From Rhodospirillaceae bacterium UBA6608 (GTDB lineage Bacteria; Pseudomonadota; Alphaproteobacteria; Rhodospirillales_A; Casp-alpha2): 13,994 nt of DNA. Every line of letters begins with the position of its first letter. Position 1 is the first letter of the stretch. A model generated the notes under the pieces. The model did no database searches and had not been told where the DNA came from. It worked only from the letters and a program-made list of their open reading frames with translations. Below are positions 1-7,641 of the stretch, piece after piece. The DNA lies in the NCBI GenBank assembly GCA_002433335.1, contig DJHY01000231.1, forward strand, positions 1-13,994. The letters run 5' to 3'. Made by a program: the position numbers and the translations under genes.

Positions 1-764
1 CCGCCCATCACGCCGAACGCCTTGCCCAGCGTGCCTTCGAGAATGTCGATCCGGTGCGCAGCCTCGTCGCGTTCGGAGATGCCGCCGCCGCGCGCGCCGT
101 ACATGCCGACCGCGTGGACCTCGTCGCAATAGGTCAGCGCGTTGTACTTTTCCGCAAGGTCGCAGATTTCGTGCAGCGGCGCGACGTCGCCGTCCATCGA
201 ATAGACGCTTTCGAACGCGATCATCTTAGGCGCCGATTTCGGCAGGCTTTGCAGAATTTCCTCAAGATGCGCGACGTCGTTATGGCGATAGATGCGCTTG
301 TCGCAACCGGAATGCCGGATGCCCGCGATCATCGACGCATGGTTCAATTCGTCCGAAATAATCACGCAATCGGGCATCAACTGGGCGATGGTCGAAATCG
401 CCGCGTCGTTGGAAACGTAGCCCGAGGTAAACAGCAAGGCCGCTTCCTTACCATGCAGGTCGGCCAGTTCCTGTTCCAATTCGGCGTGCAGATAAGTCGT
501 CCCGGCGATGTTCCGCGTCCCGCCCGAGCCAACGCCCATGCGCGCGCCCGCTTCGGCCAGGGCCGCGATCACTTCCTTGTTCTGAGCCTGGCCCAGATAG
601 TCGTTGGAACACCACACGACGACTTCCGACGACGTGCCGTCTTCGTGATGCCGCGTCGCATGCGGAAAATTGCCGGCATGCCGCTCCAGATGCGCGAAAA
701 CGCGGTAACGGCCCTCGGCCTTCACCTTGTCCACGGCGTCCTGGAACACCTTTTCATAGTCCAT
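1..764 (-). CDS. hemA: 5-aminolevulinate synthase, N-terminal part (runs off left edge)
   Basis: This PLP enzyme condenses glycine and succinyl-CoA to 5-aminolevulinate, the first step of tetrapyrrole synthesis by the C4 route, in the cytoplasm. About 254 residues are visible. The N-terminus begins MDYEKVFQ, followed by [70 protein letters not shown] and [18 protein letters not shown] lies at the edge and puts the PLP-binding lysine at residue 248, the position known for Rhodobacter ALAS, so the frame and start are well fixed. The ATG at 764-762 follows a strong GGAGGA ribosome site (780-775). The remaining third of the roughly 405-residue family length lies outside the window. It is transcribed divergently from the symporter gene. 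The sequence-similar relative 2-amino-3-ketobutyrate CoA ligase lacks this N-terminal pattern. Confidence 0.97.
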   Translation of the reverse strand, partial: MDYEKVFQDAVDKVKAEGRYRVFAHLERHAGNFPHATRHHEDGTSSEVVVWCSNDYLGQAQNKEVIAALAEAGARMGVGSGGTRNIAGTTYLHAELEQELADLHGKEAALLFTSGYVSNDAAISTIAQLMPDCVIISDELNHASMIAGIRHSGCDKRIYRHNDVAHLEEILQSLPKSAPKMIAFESVYSMDGDVAPLHEICDLAEKYNALTYCDEVHAVGMYGARGGGISERDEAAHRIDILEGTLGKAFGVMG

Positions 765-1046
765 GGTCAAAATCTCCTCCGCCCCGCCAGTGAGGCAGGC
801 GTCTGTCCGGGCCGAGCTCAAGGCCTCGTCTTCAGCGAATTTTCCGCTGTCGGGAGGGCCGCCGTCCATGACCCATCTCAATATTCTAGGACGCATGACC
901 GGCAAAGGGAATTCCCGATCGCGCCAGAATTTCATCAATTGCGCCAAGGACTACAGAGTTAGCGATCACTAATTTGTGCATTCCGGTTGAACACATACGC
1001 CCCTATGGTTCGGGCAACTCTCTCCCACCCCCGGAGCTTCTTCCGA
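765..1046. other. divergent spacer between hemA and the symporter gene
   Basis: This 282-base region must hold the promoters of hemA (minus) and the symporter gene (plus). I see no gene in it. It holds two dyads that could be operators: a perfect palindrome GGGAATTCCC at 907-916 and an imperfect one, TTAGCGATCACTAA, at 959-972 with one mismatched pair. On the minus strand a -10-like TAGAAT lies around 888-893, but no good -35 sits 17 bases upstream, so I do not call a promoter. No FNR box of the TTGAT-N4-ATCAA type was found. Confidence 0.5.
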
Positions 1047-2429
1047 ATGACCCCTTATCTGCTTGCCGCCCTTGCCGCGGTTGCCGCCGCCAGTTTCCTA
1101 ATTTCCCCCCGGGTTCGCACCCTGGACGGTTTCTTTCGCGGCTTCGATGAAACGGGCAAGGCCCCCAGCCTGCTGACCCTGACCCTCTCTCAGGTCACGA
1201 CCTGGATTTTCGCGCGTTCACTGATGAACGCGGCGATCCTCGGCTACTACTACGGAATCGCCGGGGCGCTGGCTTATGCGGCGTATTACCTGAGCTTCCT
1301 GACCGGCGGCGTCATCGTCGATCAGCTGCGCTTTCGCCATCATGTCAGCAGCGTTCAGGAGTTCCTCAGCAGCCATTACGGCGCGATGGGACGGTGGAGC
1401 TATAACCTCGTTATCGGCGTGCGCCTGCTCAGCGAGGTTTTCGCCAACCTTTTGGTGGTCGGCATCATCTTCGGCGCGGCGGGAACCACGACCTATACCG
1501 TCGCGATCGTCGCCATCGCCGTATTGACCCTGGCCTATTCGATGATGGGCGGACTGCGCGCGTCGCTGCGCACGGACGTCCTGCAAACGGTCATCCTGTA
1601 TGTCGGCTTGGCCGCGCTGTTGATTCTGACCCTGGCGCAGCCGGATTTCCACTTCGTCCCGGTCCTGACCTCCAGCCCTGATCCGGGCGGGCCCGGCTGG
1701 GTCCTGCTGGCCGTCGCCGTACTGCAAATCTGGAGCTATCCGCTCCACGATCCGGTGATGATGGACCGAGGGTTCCTGGCCGATCGCAAAGTGACCCGGC
1801 GCAGCTTCCATCACGCCGCCTGGATTTCCATCGTCGGCATTCTGATCTTCGGGCTGATCGGCGTTTATGCGGGCCTGAATAAGTTGGACGGCGAAGCCAT
1901 GGTGGCGGCCCTGACGCGCCTGCTCGGCGAACCGGCGATGGTTCTGTTCAATTTGGCCCTGGTGATTTCGGCGGTCTCGACCCTGGACTCGACCTTTTCC
2001 AGCGCCTCCAAGCTGGTGGTCAGGGACATGGGCGTGGTTGAACCGTCGGTCCGCAACGGGCGGATCGCCATGGCGGCGTTCCTGGTCGGCGGCCTGGGTT
2101 TCCTGTTCCTCGGCAACAAGGACCTGTTCGCCGCCGTCGCGGTATCGGGCACGGCGTCGATGTTCCTGGTCCCCGTGGTGTTCTTCAACATTCTGGGCGG
2201 CAGCCGCGTGGTGCCTTGGGCTTATGCCCTGGCCTTTGCCCTGGCGATCGCCGGGGCCAGCCTGTACCTGATGGAAGCAGGCGGCCATGTCGCGCTGATC
2301 GAGCCGATTTTCGGCCTCCAGCACAAGTACGAGAAGCTTTTGCTGATCTGCGGCGTGGTCATGGGCGGCGGGTGTGGTTCCTACGCCCTGGGCTTGGCCC
2401 TGGCGGGCTGGAAACGGGTCTCCGCCTGA
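1047..2429 (+). CDS. sodium:solute symporter (SSS) family membrane protein
   Basis: This is a polytopic inner-membrane protein of the sodium:solute symporter family (LeuT fold), expected to import a small solute driven by sodium. The substrate is not readable. With this start it has 460 residues, close to the family's usual size, and about a dozen hydrophobic segments from end to end. The family signature GG-x2-A-x4-TD-x2-Q is seen as [14 protein letters not shown] from residue 168. [11 protein letters not shown] matches the serine-rich segment after TM8 that takes part in sodium binding. Three in-frame starts exist: TTG 987, ATG 1005 and ATG 1047. I chose 1047 because GGAG (1033-1036) precedes it at good spacing and because it places the first membrane helix right at the N-terminus, as usual for the family. 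The gene ends 49 bases before rimO in the same direction, so the two may be cotranscribed. Confidence 0.85.
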   Translation: MTPYLLAALAAVAAASFLISPRVRTLDGFFRGFDETGKAPSLLTLTLSQVTTWIFARSLMNAAILGYYYGIAGALAYAAYYLSFLTGGVIVDQLRFRHHVSSVQEFLSSHYGAMGRWSYNLVIGVRLLSEVFANLLVVGIIFGAAGTTTYTVAIVAIAVLTLAYSMMGGLRASLRTDVLQTVILYVGLAALLILTLAQPDFHFVPVLTSSPDPGGPGWVLLAVAVLQIWSYPLHDPVMMDRGFLADRKVTRRSFHHAAWISIVGILIFGLIGVYAGLNKLDGEAMVAALTRLLGEPAMVLFNLALVISAVSTLDSTFSSASKLVVRDMGVVEPSVRNGRIAMAAFLVGGLGFLFLGNKDLFAAVAVSGTASMFLVPVVFFNILGGSRVVPWAYALAFALAIAGASLYLMEAGGHVALIEPIFGLQHKYEKLLLICGVVMGGGCGSYALGLALAGWKRVSA

Positions 2430-2478
2430 GCCGCCAATTTTAAGGACAGGGCATTCGTTTTGGGATAAAGAGTGCGCC

Positions 2479-3852
2479 ATGAGCACCTCCGCCCCCGCAT
2501 CCCTGCCGGATTCCGGCCCGAACACCCCCGCCAAAGCCGCGCCCAAGGTCGGCTTGGTCAGTCTCGGCTGCCCCAAGGCATTGGTCGATTCCGAACGGAT
2601 CATGACCCGCCTGCGCGCCGAAGGGTACGACCTGGTCGATAGCTATGACGGGGCTGATCTGGTGATCGTGAACACCTGCGCCTTTTTGGATTCCGCGCGG
2701 GACGAATCCCTGGATGCCATCGGCGAGGCCATGGCCGAGAACGGCAAGGTCGTGGTCACCGGGTGCCTGGGTATGCACGAAGACCTGATCCGCGAAGTCC
2801 ACCCGGGCGTGTTGGCCGTGACCGGCCCGCATCAGTATGAAACCGTGATGGCCGCCGTGCATCGGGCCCTGCCCCCGGCGCATGATCCCTATCTGGACCT
2901 GCTGCCGCCGCAGGGTATCCGGCTGACGCCGCGTCATTACGCCTATCTGAAGATTTCCGAAGGCTGCAACAACAAGTGCAGCTTCTGCATCATTCCCAGC
3001 CTGCGCGGCCCACTGGCCAGCCGCCCGATCGACGACGTCCTGACCGAGGCCCAAGGCCTTGCCGAAGCCGGGGTCAAGGAGCTGCTGGTGATCTCGCAAG
3101 ACACCAGCGCCTATGGCGTGGATACCAAATACGCCCCCGGCACCTGGCGCGGGCGCGAATACCAGACGCGTTTCCTAGACCTGTGCGAGGGCTTGTCGGA
3201 GCTCGGCATCTGGACCCGCCTGCATTACGTCTACCCCTACCCCCATGTGGATGCCGTCATTCCGATGATGGCCGAGGGCAAGGTGCTGCCCTATATGGAC
3301 ATCCCGTTCCAGCACGCCAGCCCCAACGTTTTGAAAGCCATGCGCCGCCCGGCCCATCAGGACCAGACCTTGGAACGCATCAAAGGTTGGCGCCGGGACT
3401 GCCCGGATCTGGTGTTGCGGTCGACCTTCATCGTCGGCTTCCCCGGCGAGACCGAGGACGATTTCGAATTCCTGCTCGACTGGCTGGAAGAAGCCGAATT
3501 GGATCGCGTCGGCTGTTTCAAATACGAAAACGTCCCCGGTGCGCAGTCCCGCGATCTGCCTGGGCATCTGGACGAAGACGAAAAGCAGGACCGTTGGGAG
3601 CGCCTGATGGACCTGCAGCAGGGCATCAGCGCCCGGCGCCTGGCCCGTCTGGTCGGGCGCGACCTGGATGTCCTGATCGACGATGCGGATGAAGAAGGCG
3701 TGATCGGCCGCTGTTATGCCGATGCGCCGGAAATCGACGGCGTGGTTCGGGTCTTGGGCGGCGACAACCTGCGCCCGGGCGACATGGTTCGCGCCCGGAT
3801 TACCGGGGCCGACGATTACGATCTAACTGCCGAAGTCGCTACGAAGGACTAA
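2479..3852 (+). CDS. rimO: ribosomal protein S12 methylthiotransferase RimO
   Basis: This radical-SAM enzyme adds a methylthio group to the conserved aspartate of ribosomal protein S12. The 457-residue protein has the full three-domain order. An N-terminal UPF0004 domain carries three cysteines for the auxiliary 4Fe-4S cluster (C31 in [13 protein letters not shown]67 in NTCAF, C96 in TGCLG). The radical-SAM core has CNNKCSFC (C163, C167, C170). A C-terminal TRAM domain starts near residue 390. [12 protein letters not shown] and the [19 protein letters not shown] stretch separate RimO from the tRNA enzyme MiaB. The ATG at 2479 is preceded by a modest AAAGAG; the frame stays open further upstream, but that part overlaps the end of the symporter gene and is not family-like. 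The residues before the conserved start (about 20, rich in Pro, Ala and Ser) are a low-complexity extension. The gene ends 10 bases from the convergent coiled-coil gene, with no evident terminator. Confidence 0.97.
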   Translation: MSTSAPASLPDSGPNTPAKAAPKVGLVSLGCPKALVDSERIMTRLRAEGYDLVDSYDGADLVIVNTCAFLDSARDESLDAIGEAMAENGKVVVTGCLGMHEDLIREVHPGVLAVTGPHQYETVMAAVHRALPPAHDPYLDLLPPQGIRLTPRHYAYLKISEGCNNKCSFCIIPSLRGPLASRPIDDVLTEAQGLAEAGVKELLVISQDTSAYGVDTKYAPGTWRGREYQTRFLDLCEGLSELGIWTRLHYVYPYPHVDAVIPMMAEGKVLPYMDIPFQHASPNVLKAMRRPAHQDQTLERIKGWRRDCPDLVLRSTFIVGFPGETEDDFEFLLDWLEEAELDRVGCFKYENVPGAQSRDLPGHLDEDEKQDRWERLMDLQQGISARRLARLVGRDLDVLIDDADEEGVIGRCYADAPEIDGVVRVLGGDNLRPGDMVRARITGADDYDLTAEVATKD

Positions 3853-3862
3853 AGGCCAAGGC

Positions 3863-4234
3863 CTAGAAGTTCGACGCTTTCCTGCGCGTCGTCCCATTCC
3901 GGTCATTGGCTGCACGGGTATCCATGCGGTCCAGAATTTCGCGCATCAAGGCCATGCATTCCTTTAACTCGCGAATATCCTGACGCATCGTCCGGATTGC
4001 CGTTTCATGATCTTCCGCATTCTGCGACATGATCTGGCGCAAGGTTGTGATGCGCCGGTCCTGCTGCTGCAGGGACGCGGCCAGCTTCACATCTGCTTCG
4101 GCCAACTTCTGATCGACCAAATTCTGCAGACGTTTCGCAACCTCGGCAGACGTCAGCAAGGCAACGACGCCGATAATGACGGCGACGCCGGCTGCTACCG
4201 TTGCCAGATCGGCAAATGATGAGGCTCCACCCAT
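3863..4234 (-). CDS. small membrane-anchored coiled-coil protein, paralogue A
   Basis: I do not recognise this 123-residue protein as a named family. It begins MGGASSFADLATVAAG, has one hydrophobic helix (about residues 8-28), then a charged, heptad-like region rich in Gln, Leu, Glu and Arg to about residue 105, and a basic tail. The expected topology is a single anchor with a long coiled coil in the cytoplasm. The segment after the helix (VVALLTSAEVAKRLQNLVDQ) aligns without gaps to VIALMVSAEMSRRVTALIDA of the next gene, and QQQDRR to DAQDRE further on, so the two look like tandem paralogues. The ATG at 4234 has a purine-rich GGTGGAGAG directly upstream, though the spacing is short; the longer frame upstream has no better start. 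It lies 144 bases downstream of paralogue B, probably in one transcript. Confidence 0.75.
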   Translation of the reverse strand: MGGASSFADLATVAAGVAVIIGVVALLTSAEVAKRLQNLVDQKLAEADVKLAASLQQQDRRITTLRQIMSQNAEDHETAIRTMRQDIRELKECMALMREILDRMDTRAANDRNGTTRRKASNF

Positions 4235-4270
4235 CTCTCCACCCCAATTAAGCGTAAGATTTACGCCGTA

Positions 4271-4304
4271 CTTGCCACCCGGTCTTCGTTGCCGGTAAGG
4301 CAAG
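4271..4304 (-). other. intercistronic hairpin between the coiled-coil paralogues
   Basis: CTTGCC (4271-4276) pairs with GGCAAG (4299-4304), and an inner CCGG pairs with CCGG around a loop of about 9 bases. No T-run follows on either strand, so it is not a standard terminator. It lies in the 144-base gap between paralogue B and paralogue A and could affect mRNA processing or the relative yield of the two proteins. The rest of this gap shows no convincing gene. Confidence 0.35.
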
Positions 4305-4378
4305 AGTACATCATTTCGTCAGAAACAAACCGGTATTCGTCTGGATCTACGTAAATGCTGCATTCAATATTAGGCAGC

Positions 4379-4780
4379 TTATTCCGCGAAAGGCGAGGCT
4401 GAAACGAAATTTTCTTTCGGTTTTCTAATAAAACCACGCTCTTCGTCGGTCGGAACGACGCGCCGCACGTTGCGCACATCGTCCAAAACCTGATGGACCG
4501 AATTCAACCGCTGACGCATTTCATCGGCGCCCGTGGTCATCGTCTGGAAGCGTTCTTCGATTGCCGCGATGGCGTCGCCCAATACGCGCCGTTGCCGCTT
4601 CAGTTCGCGATCCTGCGCATCCAGGCCCTTAAGGAGTTCCAACTCGGATTGCTGAAAACGGGCGTCGATCAACGCCGTCACGCGACGGGACATCTCAGCG
4701 GACACCATCAATGCGATGACCCCAAAGACGATCCCAGCACCGCCCAGGATTATGCCGAGATAAGCAGTCATGCCGCTCAT
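4379..4780 (-). CDS. small membrane-anchored coiled-coil protein, paralogue B
   Basis: This 133-residue protein of unknown function has the same plan as its downstream neighbour: MSGMTAYLGIILGG, one hydrophobic helix (about residues 5-27), then a long charged helical region (about 28-105) with heptad-like leucines, and a polar C-terminus. The helix-to-coil junction is the part shared with paralogue A (ALMVSAEMSRRV against ALLTSAEVAKRL). Starts at GTG 4789, ATG 4780 and ATG 4771 are possible. I prefer 4780 because AAGGGTGAG lies just upstream at normal spacing. It is divergent from the thioesterase gene and is the first gene of a likely two-gene transcript. The architecture recalls small anchored proteins of the DUF1043/YhcB or sensor-linker kind, but I see no diagnostic motif. 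Confidence 0.75.
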   Translation of the reverse strand: MSGMTAYLGIILGGAGIVFGVIALMVSAEMSRRVTALIDARFQQSELELLKGLDAQDRELKRQRRVLGDAIAAIEERFQTMTTGADEMRQRLNSVHQVLDDVRNVRRVVPTDEERGFIRKPKENFVSASPFAE

Positions 4781-4861
4781 GTGACTCACCCTTTCGTTAT
4801 GCAGGCCGCCCAGGTTTGTTGTAGGGTCTTTTTCGGGCCCACATTTGTTTCACCGATGGAC

Positions 4862-4905
4862 AATTTATGACGAATCGGTGCAATCGTGCTGTGACAGCCC
4901 TCACT
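4862..4905 (-). promoter_or_regulatory. candidate CRP-type promoter for the coiled-coil pair
   Basis: The plus strand reads TGTGA-CAGCCC-TCACT at 4890-4905, nine of ten positions of the TGTGA-N6-TCACA half-site pair used by CRP proteins. On the minus strand a -10-like TAAATT lies at 4867-4862, 22 bases from the dyad. That puts the dyad centre near -42.5, close to the -41.5 of class II CRP promoters. Transcription would start near 4855, about 75 bases before the ATG of paralogue B. The same dyad could also influence the divergent thioesterase gene. This is pattern matching only. Confidence 0.4.
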
Positions 4906-4926
4906 TGAGTAAAAATCACGAATAAA

Positions 4927-4940
4927 ATCAAAAGGTTGAT
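4927..4940 (+). promoter_or_regulatory. ribosome site inside a small dyad before the thioesterase gene
   Basis: ATCAA-AAGG-TTGAT directly abuts the ATG at 4941. As RNA, the five-base arms could pair and leave AAGG, the core of the Shine-Dalgarno sequence, in a four-base loop. As DNA, the half-sites are in the reverse order of an FNR box (ATCAA-N4-TTGAT), so it is not an FNR site. Confidence 0.4.
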
Positions 4941-5597
4941 ATGAGAGCCGCCGTCATTCCCGTCACCCCCCTTCAGCAAAATTGCTCCCTGGTTTGGTGC
5001 GAGAAGACCAACAAAGCGGCCTTCGTCGACCCCGGCGGCGACATCGATCGGCTGAAGGAAGCCCTGGACGAAACGGGAATGACGTTGGAGAAAATCCTGG
5101 TCACGCACGGTCATCTCGACCATGCCGGGGCCGTCGCCGATCTGGCCGAGGAATTCGGCGTTCCGATCGAGGGGCCCCATCCGGACGATCAATTCTGGAT
5201 CGACCAGCTACCGACCCAGGGTCAAAAATACGGCATGGGCGAGCTGCGCACTTTCACCCCCGACCGCTGGTTGCATGACGGCGAAAGCTGCACCGTCGGC
5301 GAAGAAACCTTCGACGTCCTGCATTGCCCTGGCCATACACCGGGCCACGTCGTGTTCTTTCACCCGGGCGAGAAAGTCGCCTTCGTCGGCGACGTCCTGT
5401 TTCAGGGGTCAGTCGGTCGGTCCGACTTTCCGCGCGGCAACCACGACGACCTGATCCGCTCGATCCGCGAAAAGCTGTTTCCGCTGGGCAACGACGTCAC
5501 CTTCGTGCCGGGGCACGGGCCGCTGTCGACCTTCGGCAACGAGCGCGAAAGCAACCCGTTCGTGGCCGATCGCCTGTTTTCCAAGAATGCCGGGTAG
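4941..5597 (+). CDS. gloC: metallo-beta-lactamase-fold thioesterase, YcbL/GloC type (glyoxalase II-like)
   Basis: The 218-residue protein closely follows enterobacterial YcbL (GloC), a single-domain glyoxalase II-like enzyme that hydrolyses S-D-lactoylglutathione or related glutathione thioesters. Shared stretches are IPVTPLQQNCSLVW, VDPGGD, VTHGHLDHAG, HCPGHTPGHVVFF, GRSDFPRG and FVPGHGPLSTFG. Metal ligands are visible: H56, H58, D60 and H61 in THGHLDH, H132, D151 and H192. It lacks the C-terminal substrate domain of classical GloB, as expected for this subfamily. The ATG at 4941 has AAAGG five bases upstream. No signal peptide is seen, so it is cytoplasmic. It is followed after 21 bases by a formyltransferase gene, probably in one transcript. 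Confidence 0.92.
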   Translation: MRAAVIPVTPLQQNCSLVWCEKTNKAAFVDPGGDIDRLKEALDETGMTLEKILVTHGHLDHAGAVADLAEEFGVPIEGPHPDDQFWIDQLPTQGQKYGMGELRTFTPDRWLHDGESCTVGEETFDVLHCPGHTPGHVVFFHPGEKVAFVGDVLFQGSVGRSDFPRGNHDDLIRSIREKLFPLGNDVTFVPGHGPLSTFGNERESNPFVADRLFSKNAG

Positions 5598-5618
5598 TCA
5601 GCACAAAGGCCGCAGCCG

Positions 5619-6326
5619 ATGAAACAGATCCTGCTGCTGGCTGATGCGGATGAACTGCCCGACCTGACGCGCCTGTTCTGGAACACAGCACCCGATGCCC
5701 GCATCCAGGGCGTCAGCACCCGCGCCGAACTTGAGGCCGCAACGCAATCGCCGGGCGACGACCTGCGGCTTGTTGCCTTTTGTACCGACATTATCGTTCC
5801 GGCAGCGGTTCTCGCACGCCTGCCCGGCCCGGCTTACAACGTCCATCCGGGACCGCCCTGGGTCCGCGGCATCTACCCGTCCGTGTTCGCCCTTTATCAT
5901 GGCGACGACACCTTCGGCGCGACCCTGCATGAAATCACCAATGAAATCGATTCCGGCCCAATCGTCGCCATCGACGAAGCCCCGATCACCGAAGGCATGG
6001 ACCGCTTGTCGCTGGAAACGTTGGCGCGCTCATTGGTCACCAACCTGCTGGCCGGCATGGCCTTGCCGTTGCTGACGTCGGACGCCCCCCTGCCCCATTT
6101 GACGGGCGCGTCCTGGTCCGGCCCGTCCTGGACCCGAAAGGACTTTGACGACCTGTGCCGGTTGCCGGATGACGTCACCGCCGACGAATGGCGGCGGCGG
6201 CACCGCGCCGTCGGCGAAGGCCCCAATCATGCCCTATACATGGAACGCTTCGGCCGTCGCTTCACCCTGGCCCCGCCCGAACATGCGGGCCCGGTCGTCA
6301 AGGGCGGACGCCCCGTTCAGTCCTAA
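5619..6326 (+). CDS. stand-alone formyltransferase-domain protein
   Basis: This 235-residue protein has the formyltransferase fold shared by methionyl-tRNA formyltransferase, PurN and sugar N-formyltransferases, which move a formyl group from 10-formyl-tetrahydrofolate. The catalytic triad is visible as N74 and H76 in YNVHPGPP and D111 in NEIDSGPIV. RGIYPSVFALYHGDDTFGATLHE between them is typical of the superfamily. It lacks the C-terminal tRNA-binding domain of Fmt and, at about 235 residues with a divergent C-terminus, does not look like PurN. The folate-binding N-terminus is also shortened compared with Fmt. The acceptor substrate is therefore unknown. A purine-rich AAAGG precedes the ATG by about 8 bases. 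It is 21 bases downstream of the GloC-type gene and probably cotranscribed. Confidence 0.8.
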   Translation: MKQILLLADADELPDLTRLFWNTAPDARIQGVSTRAELEAATQSPGDDLRLVAFCTDIIVPAAVLARLPGPAYNVHPGPPWVRGIYPSVFALYHGDDTFGATLHEITNEIDSGPIVAIDEAPITEGMDRLSLETLARSLVTNLLAGMALPLLTSDAPLPHLTGASWSGPSWTRKDFDDLCRLPDDVTADEWRRRHRAVGEGPNHALYMERFGRRFTLAPPEHAGPVVKGGRPVQS

Positions 6327-6340
6327 GCGATTATCTTCCC

Positions 6341-6390
6341 CAAAATAAAATGCCGCCGACGGGTCCGATAAATCGAACGCCGCCGGCGGC
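6341..6390 (-). terminator. rho-independent terminator of the sulfur-transport genes
   Basis: On the minus strand, GCCGCCGGC (6390-6382) pairs with GTCGGCGGC (6360-6352) in a nine-pair stem with one G-U. A smaller inner stem TTCGA-TTTA-TCGGA sits in the loop. The T-rich run ATTTTATTTT (6351-6342) follows at once. It lies 57 bases past the stop of the last YeeE/YedE gene. No T-run follows on the plus strand, so it does not obviously serve the formyltransferase gene. Confidence 0.75.
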
Positions 6391-6446
6391 CAACCCCGGC
6401 GTGATGGGGGACAACACCGGGGAAGTCGCATATTTCGAGAGCGGCC

Positions 6447-7022
6447 TTAGTCGGCATTCCCCCGCAGACGCGCGGGCAACAAGACCGCGATGGCTATGAA
6501 GACGACACCCAGGACCAACCCAAGCCATTCGCCGGGAATACCGCCGAACACCGCCGGATACTTGGTTCCCGCCAACGGGCCCAGGGTCGCCTTGCCACCC
6601 AGGATATGGTCGAGCACGCCAGTCGATTTGACCCAAGCGAACGACGCCATGTAAGCCGCCGCCCCGGCCAAGCCGCCGATCACATAGCTGATCCCGTCCC
6701 AGCGGCCGGTCGCCGCCGCCGCCAAGCCCGTTCCAGGGCAATAGCCGGCGATGGCGAAGCCGATGCCCAACAAAATTCCGCCGACGAACACGCCCAGGTA
6801 GGCGTCCTTCACATCCAGATGGCCCGGATCGATCACCCCGGCCAGCAATCCCAGATGGACCAGAACCGACGCCGTTCCGATGGCCAGCATGATGGTTTTC
6901 ATCAGATGCAGGTTCGACAAGCGCAGCATGCCGACGATGAAATTAGGGTTGGTCGCGCCGACACGATCGAGCATGAAGCCGAACGCGCCGCCAATGACGA
7001 TTGCGAGAATAAGCGTGGTCAT
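6447..7022 (-). CDS. YeeE/YedE-family half-transporter, second subunit
   Basis: This 191-residue inner-membrane protein is one half of a YeeE/YedE (DUF395, Sulf_transp) pair. The family moves thiosulfate or other sulfur species. It shows TLILAIVIGGAFGFMLDRVGATNP at the start, the signature GIGFAIAGYCPGTGLAAAATGR with the conserved cysteine C95, and about five hydrophobic segments. Full-length YeeE is about twice this size, so this protein and the one before it together make one transporter, as in two-gene pairs of the PmpA/PmpB type. The ATG at 7022 lies three bases after the stop of the first half, and its GGGAGGG ribosome site is inside the end of that gene, implying coupled translation. 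It is the last gene before the terminator at 6341-6390. Confidence 0.9.
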   Translation of the reverse strand: MTTLILAIVIGGAFGFMLDRVGATNPNFIVGMLRLSNLHLMKTIMLAIGTASVLVHLGLLAGVIDPGHLDVKDAYLGVFVGGILLGIGFAIAGYCPGTGLAAAATGRWDGISYVIGGLAGAAAYMASFAWVKSTGVLDHILGGKATLGPLAGTKYPAVFGGIPGEWLGLVLGVVFIAIAVLLPARLRGNAD

Positions 7023-7025
7023 GAT

Positions 7026-7586
7026 TCAGCCCTCCCGCGGATACATTAAAAGCGCCAACGGAATGGCGGCCAGGAAGACGCCCGCCATGAAAATGTAGGC
7101 CGAGATCGAGGTCTGCATTGCGCCGCTCATCATATGGCCCGAGGTACATCCCCCGGCCAGACGCGCGCCGTACAGCACGATGAACCCGGCAACGAACGCG
7201 GCAACGTGCCGCTTGATCGGCGAGTCGCCATAGTTGGCGCGCCACAGCGGCGGCATGGTCCGCTCGTCCTTCGCGACGCCGCCTCGCATCATGGCAGAGA
7301 CCGCGGCACCACCCAGCATCGCCAGAACGAAAACGAAGCTGTAGTTCCAGGGGTTGGCGACGTTCTTGGCGTACTTGCCGCCCGATTTGTTCAAATAGGC
7401 GTTCGGGCTGGCGTAGCCGCTTTTCGCCTCGGGCGAGGCAACCACGGCGGTATCGTCAACCATGTCCCACAGAATACCGTCGAAAATGACGAACTGGGTC
7501 GAAACGCCGACCGGCTTGACCAGCAAGACCGCGGCGAAAAACACCGCGCCCAGCAGCACCCCGCCGGTTTTCCAGGAAAAGATCAT
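7026..7586 (-). CDS. YeeE/YedE-family half-transporter, first subunit
   Basis: This 186-residue membrane protein has the other YeeE/YedE signature, GARLAGGCTSGHMMSGA, with conserved cysteine C147. In the YeeE/TsuA family such cysteines line the path of the sulfur compound. A first membrane helix (residues about 7-25) is followed by a polar stretch of about 55 residues (roughly 30-85), probably periplasmic, before the next helices. That is longer than the loops of most half-size relatives. AAGGAG precedes the ATG at 7586 at good spacing. It starts 55 bases after the DUF2892 gene and ends three bases before the second half-transporter, so all three are very likely one operon. A specific substrate cannot be assigned from sequence. 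Confidence 0.9.
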   Translation of the reverse strand: MIFSWKTGGVLLGAVFFAAVLLVKPVGVSTQFVIFDGILWDMVDDTAVVASPEAKSGYASPNAYLNKSGGKYAKNVANPWNYSFVFVLAMLGGAAVSAMMRGGVAKDERTMPPLWRANYGDSPIKRHVAAFVAGFIVLYGARLAGGCTSGHMMSGAMQTSISAYIFMAGVFLAAIPLALLMYPREG

Positions 7587-7641
7587 TTCGGCTCCTTACC
7601 TCATCCCGCGCCCGGCGCCATTGCCGAGCGCTCGGTCTCCG

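Noticed and set aside
54..962. Long plus-strand open frame of about 300 codons opposite hemA.
   Set aside because: The minus-strand frame is an unmistakable ALAS with its catalytic motifs; the plus frame is Arg/His-rich with no family-like pattern, as antisense frames in GC-rich DNA usually are.
1218..2603. Long minus-strand open frame (461 codons) opposite the symporter and the start of rimO.
   Set aside because: Its product is Gln/Arg/Asp/His-rich without motifs, while the plus strand encodes a clear SSS protein and RimO.
3853..3864. AGGCC-AA-GGCCT dyad between the converging rimO and paralogue A genes.
   Set aside because: Only five pairs with a two-base loop and no T-run, so not credible as a terminator.
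4261..4479. Short minus-strand frame covering the gap between the coiled-coil paralogues.
   Set aside because: It overlaps the end of paralogue B in another frame, has no ribosome site at a sensible start and no recognisable motif.
4907..4920. TTGA...TCAC near the thioesterase start as an FNR box.
   Set aside because: The half-sites are one base too far apart (TTGA-N7-TCAC) and the second half does not match.
6394..6422. CCCCGG/CCGGGG hairpin between the formyltransferase and YeeE genes.
   Set aside because: A stable stem, but no T-run on either strand. The neighbouring hairpin at 6341-6390 is the better terminator for the minus strand.
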